Positions 34,450 to 42,356 of a stretch of 64,000 bases of DNA are shown here, piece after piece. This stretch comes from Acidobacteriota bacterium. Its GTDB lineage: Bacteria > Acidobacteriota > Vicinamibacteria > Vicinamibacterales > SCN-69-37. The position numbers and the translations under genes are program-made. The stretch lies in assembly GCA_947467605.1 (NCBI GenBank), contig CANIII010000006.1, positions 1 through 64,000 on the forward strand. Reading direction: 5' to 3'. The notes beneath the pieces are model-generated. The model had not been told where the DNA came from, did not search any database, and saw nothing but the letters and a program-made list of their open reading frames with translations. Every line of letters begins with the position of its first letter. The first letter of the stretch is position 1.

Positions 34450-35232
34450 GTGCGCCTCCAACTCGGACTCGTGTGTGCGGTGCTCCTGATGGCCGCGTGC
34501 GGACGCCCTCACGTCGTGTTTCCCGCCGGCGTCGGCGAGCCGGTGCCCGATACCCTGCAAGTGTGGTGGGCCGCCACTGACGCGTGCAAGGGCGCGCAGA
34601 GCTTGAGCGCGGAGCTGCGTGGACACGGTGAGGTGGCGAACGAGCGGTTGGGGCGCTTCATCCTGCACGGCGCCATGACGCGCAAAGGCGAGATTCGGCT
34701 CGAAGCGATCGCGCCGGCGGGCCCCGCGATTTTCATTCTGGCTGGCCGTGCCGAGCGCGCGACGTTGACGATGCCGCGCGAGCAACGGGTGTTGGTCGCG
34801 CCTGCCGCTGCCATCGTCGAAGCGTTGATCGGTCTGAAGCTGGCTCCGGACGATTGGCTCGATATCCTCTCTGGGTGCGTGTCGTCGGCGCATCCCGGCG
34901 AGGGCGTGCGCGTTAACAACGTGATGATCATACCGCTTGAACGTAACGCCGGCCGACTCCGGCTGGACCGTGAGGGCAGTGGCTGGAAGATCGTCGCGGG
35001 CGAGCGCGGGAGTCTGCTGGTAGAGTACGGAGCGTTCCTCGGGCGCTGGCCGAGCGTCGTGCAGTTAACCAGTCGCCCGGGCGCACCCGTTAACGTCAGC
35101 GTGAACATGGCGATCAGTCAGGTGAATGTGAATACCGATCTTCCTGCGGCAACCTTCGTCCCGAACGCGTCCGTCAACTACCAGCCCATGTCGCTCGCCG
35201 AACTCCGCGCGATGGGGCCGTTGGGGCGATAG
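34450..35232 (+). CDS. LolB-like outer-membrane lipoprotein
   Basis: 260 residues. A lipoprotein signal peptide ends in LLMAAC, giving C17 as the lipid-modified cysteine (cytoplasmic start MRLQLGLVCAVLL). The body is beta-rich with SLSAELRGHGEV and GAMTRKGEIRLEAIAP, as in the LolB/DUF4292 lipoprotein-carrier fold. In gammaproteobacteria lolB directly precedes ispE, as this gene does. Sequence similarity to true LolB cannot be judged without alignment, so the family call rests on fold pattern and context. Confidence 0.65.
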   Translation: MRLQLGLVCAVLLMAACGRPHVVFPAGVGEPVPDTLQVWWAATDACKGAQSLSAELRGHGEVANERLGRFILHGAMTRKGEIRLEAIAPAGPAIFILAGRAERATLTMPREQRVLVAPAAAIVEALIGLKLAPDDWLDILSGCVSSAHPGEGVRVNNVMIIPLERNAGRLRLDREGSGWKIVAGERGSLLVEYGAFLGRWPSVVQLTSRPGAPVNVSVNMAISQVNVNTDLPAATFVPNASVNYQPMSLAELRAMGPLGR

Positions 35233-35233
35233 C

Positions 35234-36124
35234 ATGCGGACTGTCGTCGTTCGACCCACCGCCAAGATCAACCTCACGCTGCGCGTCGGACCACCGCGCG
35301 CTGACGGGTTCCATGATGTGCGCACCTTACTCCAGGCCATCGGGCTGTCGGACACGCTGAGCGTGTCGGCGCGGCGGGGCCCCTTCGCCTTGTCGTGCCG
35401 AGCACCGGGCGTCCCGTCCGACGAGTCGAATCTGGTGTGGCGCGCGGCTCAGGCGCTCTGGACGGGCGCCGGCCGAGAAGGCGAGGCGCGTGATGCGCAC
35501 GTTCGACTCGACAAGTCGATCCCTCATGAGGCCGGTCTCGGCGGGGGCAGTGCCGACGCGGCCGCGGCACTCTCGGCCCTCAATGTGGTGTGGGAGCTGA
35601 AGCAGTCGCGCAAGGAGCTCCACCGAATCGCGGCCGGTCTGGGCGCCGATGTGCCGTTCTTTCTGATTGGTGGCGCGGCACTCGGCACTGGCAAGGGTGA
35701 CGAGCTGTATCCCGTCGATGACGTCTCTCGACTCGGCGTGGTGGTGGTAAAGCCGTCGTTTGGTGTGTCCACGGCCGATGCCTATCGGTGGCTGGATGAG
35801 GATCGGGCGGCGGGTCTGCCGACCTTGGCGACAGAACGCTCTCGCGAGGTCCACGTGGGCTGGGAAACCGACCCCCTGGTGCTCAGCAACGACCTCGAAG
35901 CGCCCGTGTCCCGGCGCTACCCCGAAATCCCGGAAATTATCGAGAGTTGCTACCGCGAGGGGGCCATGGCGGCGGCGATGACCGGGAGCGGATCGGCCGT
36001 ATTTGGCCTGTTCAGCGAGACGGTCGCCCCGCGTGCTGCCCGCAATTTGCAGCGTCCGGACTGGTTGGTCACGGTCACCCGGACCCTCACCCGGCGGGAG
36101 TCTGGTCGTCGGATTGGACTTTGA
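35234..36124 (+). CDS. ispE: 4-diphosphocytidyl-2-C-methyl-D-erythritol kinase
   Basis: 296-residue GHMP kinase of the MEP isoprenoid pathway. PTAKINLTLRVGPPRADGFH carries the substrate-binding Lys, and GLGGGSADAAAALSAL (101-116) is the ATP loop with the catalytic Asp; MTGSGSAVFGLF is the third GHMP motif. The ATG follows the lipoprotein stop by one base. The preceding MEP steps are the IspDF fusion encoded at 47035. Length is normal. Confidence 0.93.
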   Translation: MRTVVVRPTAKINLTLRVGPPRADGFHDVRTLLQAIGLSDTLSVSARRGPFALSCRAPGVPSDESNLVWRAAQALWTGAGREGEARDAHVRLDKSIPHEAGLGGGSADAAAALSALNVVWELKQSRKELHRIAAGLGADVPFFLIGGAALGTGKGDELYPVDDVSRLGVVVVKPSFGVSTADAYRWLDEDRAAGLPTLATERSREVHVGWETDPLVLSNDLEAPVSRRYPEIPEIIESCYREGAMAAAMTGSGSAVFGLFSETVAPRAARNLQRPDWLVTVTRTLTRRESGRRIGL

Positions 36125-36201
36125 AGCCCTCACTCGATTAAACTTTTGTGTTTGCGGCAGGACCCGGACACATCACCGTGTGGGTGATGGGTCGCCAATT
36201 T

Positions 36202-36276
36202 TGGGGCGTGGCCAAGCGGTAAGGCGCGGGACTTTGGATCCCGTATTCGAAGGTTCGAATCCTTCCGCCCCAACCA
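36202..36276 (+). tRNA. tRNA-Gln (TTG)
   Basis: Acceptor TGGGGCG pairs with CGCCCCA. The anticodon arm GCGGGACTTTGGATCCCGT has TTG in the loop, and the T arm is AAGGTTCGAATCCTT. CCA is encoded (36274-36276). A CATCACC/GGTGATG hairpin (36171-36189) lies just upstream. It sits between ispE and prs, the same place as tRNA-Gln in gammaproteobacteria. Confidence 0.95.
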
Positions 36277-36307
36277 CTTTTGCCCGGGGTGCCGGCCGAT
36301 TGCTCCG

Positions 36308-37252
36308 ATGATTCACGGTCCACTGAAAATATTTTCGGGCAGCGCGCATCCCGCGCTGGCAAAAGAGATAGCGGAGCACCTCGACCTGCCATTGGGCGGG
36401 GCGAGACTGTATCGCTTCCCGGATAGCGAAGTTTCGTTTCAAATTGACGAGAACATTCGCGGGACCGACGTCTTCATCGTGCAGCCGACCTGTAGCCCGG
36501 TGGACGAGCACATCATGGAGATGTGCGTGATGATCGACGCGTTTCGCCGTTCGTCGGCGTCGCGCATTACGGCGGTCATTCCGTATTACGGATACGCGCG
36601 GCAAGACCGCAAGGACAAGCCGCGCGTGCCGATCTCGGCAAAACTGGTGGCCAACGTGTTGTCGGCAGCTGGTGCGAACCGGGTGCTGTGCATGGATCTG
36701 CACAAAGCGCAGATCCAGGCGTTTTTTGATATTCCGGTGGACCACTTGTTTGCGGCGCCGGTGATCATTGAGTATTTGGCTCGCCAGAATTTTGGCCCGG
36801 TCACGATCGTCTCGCCGGATGCCGGTGGTGCCGAGCGCGCTCGGGCCTACGCGAAGCGGATCGATGCGGAACTGGCGATCATCGACAAGCGCCGCGGGGC
36901 GTCGGGTGAAGCGGAAGTGATGAACGTGGTCGGTGATGTAAAGGGCCGCGTGTGCATTATCGCGGACGACATCATCGATACGGCCGGTACGATTCAGAAG
37001 GCCGCGCAGGCGTTGATCGAGAATGGCGCGAGCCGCGTGCTTGCGAGCGCCGTGCACGGGGTGTTGTCAGGTCCGGCGATCGAACGCATTGACGCCGCGC
37101 CGATCGACAAGTTGATTGTGACCAACACGATTCCGCTGAACGGCGACAAAGCGGCGTGCGGAAAGATTGTGGTGTTGTCGGTCGCGCGCCTGCTGGCGCA
37201 GGCGATTCGCAGCATTCACGAAGAGACGTCGGTCTCGAAACTGTTCGTTTAG
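36308..37252 (+). CDS. prs: ribose-phosphate pyrophosphokinase
   Basis: 314-residue PRPP synthase. YGYARQDRKDKPRVPISAKL is the ATP flexible-loop region, CMDLHKAQIQAFFDIPVDHL the PRPP signature, and IIADDIIDTAGTIQKAA the ribose-5-phosphate loop. It feeds purine (PurH), pyrimidine, histidine and tryptophan synthesis. Length is typical of class I enzymes. It starts 31 nt after tRNA-Gln. Confidence 0.97.
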   Translation: MIHGPLKIFSGSAHPALAKEIAEHLDLPLGGARLYRFPDSEVSFQIDENIRGTDVFIVQPTCSPVDEHIMEMCVMIDAFRRSSASRITAVIPYYGYARQDRKDKPRVPISAKLVANVLSAAGANRVLCMDLHKAQIQAFFDIPVDHLFAAPVIIEYLARQNFGPVTIVSPDAGGAERARAYAKRIDAELAIIDKRRGASGEAEVMNVVGDVKGRVCIIADDIIDTAGTIQKAAQALIENGASRVLASAVHGVLSGPAIERIDAAPIDKLIVTNTIPLNGDKAACGKIVVLSVARLLAQAIRSIHEETSVSKLFV

Positions 37253-37275
37253 TAGAAGGAAGCCCGAGGAAAGCT

Positions 37276-37956
37276 ATGGACGCGACTCTTGAAGCGGTGA
37301 AGCGGAATACGTTTGGCAGAAACGAAGCAGGGCGCATGCGCCGTGCCGGGCAGATCCCGGCGGTCATGTATGGCGGTGGTGGCGAAGGGGTGTCGATTGC
37401 GGTCGACCCGAAGAGCCTCCTGCGCATCCTGCACTCCAAGTCGGGCGTGAACACGCTCATCTCCCTGAAGCTCGAAGGCGCGGGCGACACGCGCGTCCTC
37501 GTCAAGGAGTACCAGCTCGAGCCGATCGCGCATCGTCTCCTGCATGCCGACTTCTACAAAGTCGCGATGGACAAAGCGCTGCGCCTCACCGTGCCGGTGC
37601 ATCTGGTCGGTGAAGCCCAGGGCGTCAAGGTCCAGGGTGGCGTGGCCGACTTCGTCAATCGCGAAATTGAAATCGAGTGCTTGCCTGCGGATATTCCGGA
37701 GCACATCACCGTCGACATCACCGAGCTGATGCTCAATCAGGGCATTCGCGTGCGCGACCTCGCGGCCCCGGAGAACAAGTGGAAGGCCGTCTCGGATGGC
37801 GACATGCTGCTCGTGCACGTCGTGATGCCGAAGGTTGAGGAAGCCGCCACGCCGGTGGCTGGTGCTGCCGCGGCCGCTCCCGCTGAGCCCGAGGTGATGA
37901 AGAAGGGCAAGCCGGAGAAGGAAGACGACAAGAAGAAGGACGAGAAGAAGAAGTAG
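37276..37956 (+). CDS. rplY: 50S ribosomal protein bL25, long (CTC) form
   Basis: 226 residues: an N-terminal 5S rRNA-binding bL25 domain (AVKRNTFGRNEAGRMRRAGQIPAVMYGGG) and the C-terminal TL5/CTC domain (ALRLTVPVHLVGEA and DITELMLNQGIRVRDLA). It ends in an Ala-rich stretch and a highly charged tail, KKGKPEKEDDKKKDEKKK. ATG at 37276 follows a GAGGAAAG ribosome site; the longer frame from 37156 lies in prs. The bL25-pth order is widely conserved. Confidence 0.93.
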   Translation: MDATLEAVKRNTFGRNEAGRMRRAGQIPAVMYGGGGEGVSIAVDPKSLLRILHSKSGVNTLISLKLEGAGDTRVLVKEYQLEPIAHRLLHADFYKVAMDKALRLTVPVHLVGEAQGVKVQGGVADFVNREIEIECLPADIPEHITVDITELMLNQGIRVRDLAAPENKWKAVSDGDMLLVHVVMPKVEEAATPVAGAAAAAPAEPEVMKKGKPEKEDDKKKDEKKK

Positions 37957-37958
37957 AC

Positions 37959-38537
37959 ATGAAGCTCGTTGCCGGACTGGGAAATCCGGGCCGGCAATAT
38001 ACCGGGACGCGCCACAACGTGGGGTTCGACGTGATCGACGACCTCGCGCGGCGGCATCGGGTGGATTTTGAGTCGGCCCCGGCCGATGCGATGATGGCCA
38101 AATGGCGGCGGGATGGCGATGTCATCCTGCTCGTCAAACCGCTGACCTTCATGAACCTCAGCGGCGTCGCTATCAGCGAGTTGATGCGCTACTTCAAGGT
38201 CGACGTCGCGGATGTATTGGTTATCTGCGACGACGTGAATTTGCCGATTGGGCGGCTCCGGGCACGTGGGAGCGGGTCGGAGGGCGGTCACAACGGCCTC
38301 CGATCGATGGCTCAGCAGCTCGGCACCACGGACTACCCCCGGTTGCGCATTGGCGTGGGCCGGGGCGATACACGGCGGGATCTGGCAGACCATGTGTTGG
38401 CCGGGTTCTCGTCTGAGGAACAGCCCGGGGTGAATGACGCGATAACCCGGGCGGCCGAAGCCGTCGAATGTTGGATCGTCGACGGACTGGCAAAGACGAT
38501 GAACGTCTTTAATCGCGACAAGGCACTTAACGCGTAA
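37959..38537 (+). CDS. pth: peptidyl-tRNA hydrolase
   Basis: 192-residue enzyme that frees tRNA from peptidyl-tRNA released by stalled ribosomes. GLGNPGRQYTGTRHNVGFDV contains catalytic H19 and the following Asn. LVKPLTFMNLSGVAI, VICDDVNLPIG and GSGSEGGHNGLRSM complete the active-site pattern. It starts 2 nt after rplY. Length is normal. Confidence 0.96.
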   Translation: MKLVAGLGNPGRQYTGTRHNVGFDVIDDLARRHRVDFESAPADAMMAKWRRDGDVILLVKPLTFMNLSGVAISELMRYFKVDVADVLVICDDVNLPIGRLRARGSGSEGGHNGLRSMAQQLGTTDYPRLRIGVGRGDTRRDLADHVLAGFSSEEQPGVNDAITRAAEAVECWIVDGLAKTMNVFNRDKALNA

Positions 38538-38550
38538 CAGCACGCTCCTT

Positions 38551-38568
38551 GCTGCGCTTCGGCGCAGC
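38551..38568 (+). promoter_or_regulatory. UUCG-capped hairpin in the rpsF leader
   Basis: GCTGCGC (38551-38557), loop TTCG, GCGCAGC (38562-38568): a perfect 7-bp stem with a stable tetraloop, ending about 12 nt before the AAGGAGG ribosome site of rpsF. It may be part of an S6:S18 feedback element, but I could not match the known motif. Confidence 0.4.
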
Positions 38569-38589
38569 CTGATGTCCAGAAGGAGGCAT

Positions 38590-39102
38590 ATGAGCACGGT
38601 ACGGCAATACGAACTGATTTACATCACTCCACCGGAAGTCACCGACGAGGTGTTGGCGGATTTGCACACGCAGATCGCGGCCATTGCTGAACGTTTCGGA
38701 GGCTCCATCAACAAAACCGAAAATTGGGGGCGCAAGCGCCTGGCCTACGAAATTGCCGGACAGCGCGAAGGCGTCTACGTCATGGAAGTGATCGACGGGC
38801 CGGGGATCATGACGGCCGAACTCGATCGCCGCCTGCGCGTGATCGACACCGTGATGCGTCACCTGATCGTGCGCGTCGACGAAGATCTCGCGATCGCGGA
38901 ACGCGCGACGACCGAGCGCAAGACGTCGATGGCGGCGCGCCGCGTGAAGCGTGGCCTCCCGCCCGAGCCGACAGAAAGCGAACGCCGTCGTCACAGCGAA
39001 AACTCTGACGATGATGATACCGACGTGATGGGCGACGCGGGCTTCAGCCCCCGCGGAGATCGTGGTGACCGCGGCGATCGCGGTGATCGAGGTGACCGAT
39101 GA
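38590..39102 (+). CDS. rpsF: 30S ribosomal protein bS6 with an RGD-repeat tail
   Basis: 170 residues. The bS6 fold occupies the first 100 or so: [56 protein letters not shown] long hydrophilic tail follows, acidic first ([15 protein letters not shown]), then five RGD triplets and a final Arg (residues 155-170). Most bS6 proteins end soon after the fold. AAGGAGG directs the ATG at 38590. It overlaps rpsR (ATGA) with no ssb gene between, so S6 and S18 are made from coupled frames. Confidence 0.95.
   Translation: MSTVRQYELIYITPPEVTDEVLADLHTQIAAIAERFGGSINKTENWGRKRLAYEIAGQREGVYVMEVIDGPGIMTAELDRRLRVIDTVMRHLIVRVDEDLAIAERATTERKTSMAARRVKRGLPPEPTESERRRHSENSDDDDTDVMGDAGFSPRGDRGDRGDRGDRGDR
39052..39099 (+). 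repeat. 9-bp repeats encoding Arg-Gly-Asp in rpsF
   Basis: Sixteen codons alternate Arg, Gly, Asp up to the stop. The DNA repeat is degenerate (CGC, CGT and CGA; GGA, GGT and GGC), so the amino-acid pattern is better kept than the DNA, which argues against a very recent slippage event. Confidence 0.7.
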
Positions 39103-39416
39103 GCGAATTCGATAAGGGCGAGCGCGGCGGCGGCCGCGGCGCCGGCAAAGACAAAGACAAGGACGGCAAGGACGCCAAGGGCGGGCGCCGGGGCGGTGGC
39201 GGATTCTTCCGTCGTCGTCGCGTGTGCAAGTTTTGCGTCGACAAGATCGATTACATCAACTACAAGGACGTGAAGATCCTGGCCGGATTCATTCCGGAGC
39301 GCGGCAAGATTCAGCCGCGGCGGATCTCGGGTGTCTGCGCGCTGCATCAGCGTGGCCTGCAGACAGCGATCAAGCGCGCGCGTCAGCTCGCCTTGATTCC
39401 GTACGTCACGGACTAG
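39099..39416 (+). CDS. rpsR: 30S ribosomal protein bS18 with a Gly/Lys-rich N-terminal extension
   Basis: 105 residues. The bS18 core begins near residue 36 with RRRRVCKFC and continues [50 protein letters not shown]. The first 35 residues are a low-complexity extension rich in Gly, Lys, Arg and Asp. Two cysteines in VCKFC and one in GVCALH resemble zinc-binding S18 variants. The ATG overlaps the rpsF stop. S18 binds S6 on the 30S platform. Confidence 0.95.
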   Translation: MSEFDKGERGGGRGAGKDKDKDGKDAKGGRRGGGGFFRRRRVCKFCVDKIDYINYKDVKILAGFIPERGKIQPRRISGVCALHQRGLQTAIKRARQLALIPYVTD

Positions 39417-39432
39417 TGGACGGAGAAGAATC

Positions 39433-39885
39433 ATGTCAATCGAGATCATTCTGAGAGAACACGTCGAACACTTGGGCGACCGCGGTGAAGTCGTCAAGGT
39501 GGCCAACGGCTACGCCCGGAACTTCCTGCTGCCACGTAAGCTGGCGCTGGTGGTGACCGAGGAGAACAAGAAGCAGATCGAGCGCGAACGGGCAGTGGCC
39601 GAAGCCCGCGAAGCGACCGAGCGCAATGAAGCGTTGGCGTTGGCCCAGAAGCTGACGGGCGTGGAAATTGCCATCGCGCGTCGCGTGGGTGAGAACCAGG
39701 TGCTGTTCGGTTCGGTGACCTCGTCGGATATTGCCGAGGCCCTCGCCGTCCTGCAGTTCACGGTGGATCGTCGCAAGATCCAGCTGGCCGAGCCGCTCAA
39801 GGCGCTCGGCGAGTACGCCGTGCCCGTCAAGCTGTTCCGAGATGTCGTCGGACAGCTGACCGTCAAGGTCGTCGCCGCACAGTAA
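39433..39885 (+). CDS. rplI: 50S ribosomal protein bL9
   Basis: 150 residues. The N-terminal rRNA-binding domain has ILREHVEHLGDRGEVVKVANGYARNFLLPR. The long connecting helix (NKKQIERERAVAEAREATER) and a C-terminal domain follow (FGSVTSSDIAEAL, VDRRKIQLAEPLKALGEYAV). Length is normal. GGACGGAGAAG lies before the ATG. The usual order rpsF-rpsR-rplI-dnaB is kept. Confidence 0.97.
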   Translation: MSIEIILREHVEHLGDRGEVVKVANGYARNFLLPRKLALVVTEENKKQIERERAVAEAREATERNEALALAQKLTGVEIAIARRVGENQVLFGSVTSSDIAEALAVLQFTVDRRKIQLAEPLKALGEYAVPVKLFRDVVGQLTVKVVAAQ

Positions 39886-39897
39886 GTCGGTACTGTT

Positions 39898-41235
39898 ATG
39901 TCGGATCGCACCCTGCCACACAATCTCGACGCCGAGAGAAGTGTGCTTGGTGCGGTCCTGATTGACAATCACGCGATTAACCACGCCATTGAAAACATGG
40001 CTGCGACAGATTTCTTTCGTGTCGCGCACCGCCTCATCTTTGAGGCGATGGTCGGGCTGAACCAGCACAATAACCCGATCGACCTGATCACCCTCTCCGA
40101 TCAACTCAACCGCGCTGGTCATCTTGATGAAGCGGGCGGCGCGGCGTACATCAGCCAGTTGACCGACGGTGTGCCGCGCGCGGTCAACGTGGTGCACTAC
40201 GCCAAGATCGTCAAAGAAAAGTCCACACTGCGGTCGCTGATTCAATCAGCCAACGCCGTGCTGGCGCGCGCGTACGACGGCGAAGCCGACGCCGATCTTC
40301 AGCTCGACGAAGCCGAGCGATCTATTTTCGAGATCGCCGACGGCCGGATGCGCAGCGGCTTCGTGCACGTAGGCCAGCTGGTGGACAACAGCTACCAGCT
40401 ATTGGAAAAGCTGTCGCAGCAGCGAGGCACGATCACGGGCGTGCCGACTGGCTTCAAGGATCTCGACGAAATGACGTCGGGCTTCCAGCCCGGCGACCTC
40501 GTCATCCTCGCCGCTCGACCGGGTGTCGGCAAGAGCAGTTTTGTCATGAACGTCGCCGTGAATGCGGCGAAGCAGTCAGGATTGTCCGTCGGTGTGTTCA
40601 GCCTGGAAATGTCCAAGGAGCAGCTGTTCCTGCGCTTGCTGACATCGGAGGCCCGGGTGGACGGCCATCGGATGCGAACTGGATATCTGGGCGAGCAGGA
40701 TTATGACCGCATTGCGCTTGCGCTGACCGACATGCACGACCTGAAGGTGTTCATTGACGACACGCCGTCGATCGGTGTGCTCGAGATGCGCGCGAAGTCT
40801 CGCCGTCTCAAGATGGAACACGGTCTGGACCTCATTGTTGTGGACTACTTGCAGCTGATGCAGGGCGGCGGACGATTCGAGAGCCGTCAGACTGAACTGG
40901 CGTCAATTTCGCGCTCGCTCAAGATCCTTGCAAAAGAACTGGGTCTCCCGATCATCGCGCTGAGCCAGTTGAGCCGCGCGGCTGAGACACGCACCGACCA
41001 TCGTCCGCAGCTGTCGGACTTGCGTGAATCCGGTGCGCTCGAACAGGACGCAGACATCGTCATGTTCATCTATCGCGCCGAGATGTACAGCACGCCGGAA
41101 GATCACAATCCCGAGAACGACAACAAAGCTACGATCATCGTGGGCAAGCAGCGTAACGGGCCGACCGGCGACGTGGAACTCGCGTTCCTGAAGGGCTTCA
41201 CCAGATTCGAGAGTCTCGCCCCGGAACGCCGGTGA
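39898..41235 (+). CDS. dnaB: replicative DNA helicase
   Basis: 445-residue hexameric helicase that unwinds DNA ahead of the replication fork. The N-terminal domain has LPHNLDAERSVLGAVLIDN; the RecA-like domain has AARPGVGKSSFVMNVA (Walker A, K212), the DLIVVDYLQLMQG Walker B, and HRPQLSDLRESGALEQDADIV. There is no intein. Length is typical. It starts 12 nt after rplI and overlaps alr by 4 nt. Confidence 0.97.
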   Translation: MSDRTLPHNLDAERSVLGAVLIDNHAINHAIENMAATDFFRVAHRLIFEAMVGLNQHNNPIDLITLSDQLNRAGHLDEAGGAAYISQLTDGVPRAVNVVHYAKIVKEKSTLRSLIQSANAVLARAYDGEADADLQLDEAERSIFEIADGRMRSGFVHVGQLVDNSYQLLEKLSQQRGTITGVPTGFKDLDEMTSGFQPGDLVILAARPGVGKSSFVMNVAVNAAKQSGLSVGVFSLEMSKEQLFLRLLTSEARVDGHRMRTGYLGEQDYDRIALALTDMHDLKVFIDDTPSIGVLEMRAKSRRLKMEHGLDLIVVDYLQLMQGGGRFESRQTELASISRSLKILAKELGLPIIALSQLSRAAETRTDHRPQLSDLRESGALEQDADIVMFIYRAEMYSTPEDHNPENDNKATIIVGKQRNGPTGDVELAFLKGFTRFESLAPERR

Positions 41236-42356
41236 TTCGCCCGACTGTGGCGGCCGTGCGCCTCGATGCGCTGCAGCACAACGCGCGCGCGGTTCGCCGC
41301 ATGCTCGGGACGACCGCGACCTCCCCACAGATCATCGCCGTCGTCAAAGCGAACGCCTATGGACACGGGGCGGCACAAGCGGGCCTCGCCTTCGAATCGG
41401 CCGGTTGCGATTGGCTCGCCTGTGCGGACATTGCCGAGGGCGTCGCTCTGCGACGCGCCGGTGTATCGATACCCATCCTGATCTTCGGCGCGTTGAGCGT
41501 CAGTGACCTGGACGGCATCTTTGATCACCAACTCACGCCGACCGTATCGACACCAGCGGCGGCGCGAGCTCTGGAAGCCGCGGCCGCCGAGCGTCAGGTC
41601 GCGGTTGATTGCCACTTGAAGATCGACACGGGGATGAATCGCCTGGGCTTCCGCCACGACAACCTCGGGCGCACGATGCCCGCCGTGCTGGCAAGTCCAC
41701 ATCTGAGATTCACGACCGTCTATTCCCATTGCGCCACGGCGGACGAGCCCGAGTCGCACTTTCTGGATGAGCAGCGAGCGGCCTTCGATCGCGCCTGTGC
41801 GCACCTCGGCGCGATGGGGCTCCGCAAGATTCGTCGCCACTTCGCCAACTCTGCGTCGATGTTGCGCGACAGTCGAACGTGGTACGACGCGGTGCGCCCC
41901 GGACTTGCGCTGTACGGCATCGTGCCGCCGCCTTTGCAGGCGGCAGACCTCGAGCTGCGACCTGCCCTGTCACTGGTGAGCCGTATCGTGGCCGTGAAGG
42001 GCGTGCGCGCCGGTGAGAGTTCCGGATACGGACGGCGCTGGCGTGCACACGAGGCCGGCACCATCGCAATCGTTCCGGCCGGCTATGCCGATGGGCTCGA
42101 CACGCGACTCGCGAATCGCGGTGTGGCACTCGTCCGAGAGCGCCGCGTGCCGATCGTTGGCTCGGTGTGCATGGACATGATCACGGTGGATGTGACTGGT
42201 CTCGATGTTTCGCCGGGCGATGAGGTCGTGATCATCGGGCAACAAGGCAACGAGGAGATTACGGCGCGCGAGATGGCCGCCGCGATTGGCGCGATCCCGT
42301 GGGAAGTGGTCTGCCGGTTGGGCAGCAGAATCGAGCGACAGTATGAAGGCGCCTAA
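41232..42356 (+). CDS. alr: alanine racemase
   Basis: 374-residue PLP enzyme making D-alanine for peptidoglycan. K39 in AVVKANAYGHG holds PLP, and Y266 in SSGYGRRW is the second catalytic base. SVCMDMITVDVTG and GDEVVIIGQQ are the C-terminal domain motifs. GTG at 41232 overlaps the dnaB stop (GTGA). dnaB-alr adjacency is common in bacteria. Its last 14 nt overlap radA. Confidence 0.95.
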   Translation: MIRPTVAAVRLDALQHNARAVRRMLGTTATSPQIIAVVKANAYGHGAAQAGLAFESAGCDWLACADIAEGVALRRAGVSIPILIFGALSVSDLDGIFDHQLTPTVSTPAAARALEAAAAERQVAVDCHLKIDTGMNRLGFRHDNLGRTMPAVLASPHLRFTTVYSHCATADEPESHFLDEQRAAFDRACAHLGAMGLRKIRRHFANSASMLRDSRTWYDAVRPGLALYGIVPPPLQAADLELRPALSLVSRIVAVKGVRAGESSGYGRRWRAHEAGTIAIVPAGYADGLDTRLANRGVALVRERRVPIVGSVCMDMITVDVTGLDVSPGDEVVIIGQQGNEEITAREMAAAIGAIPWEVVCRLGSRIERQYEGA

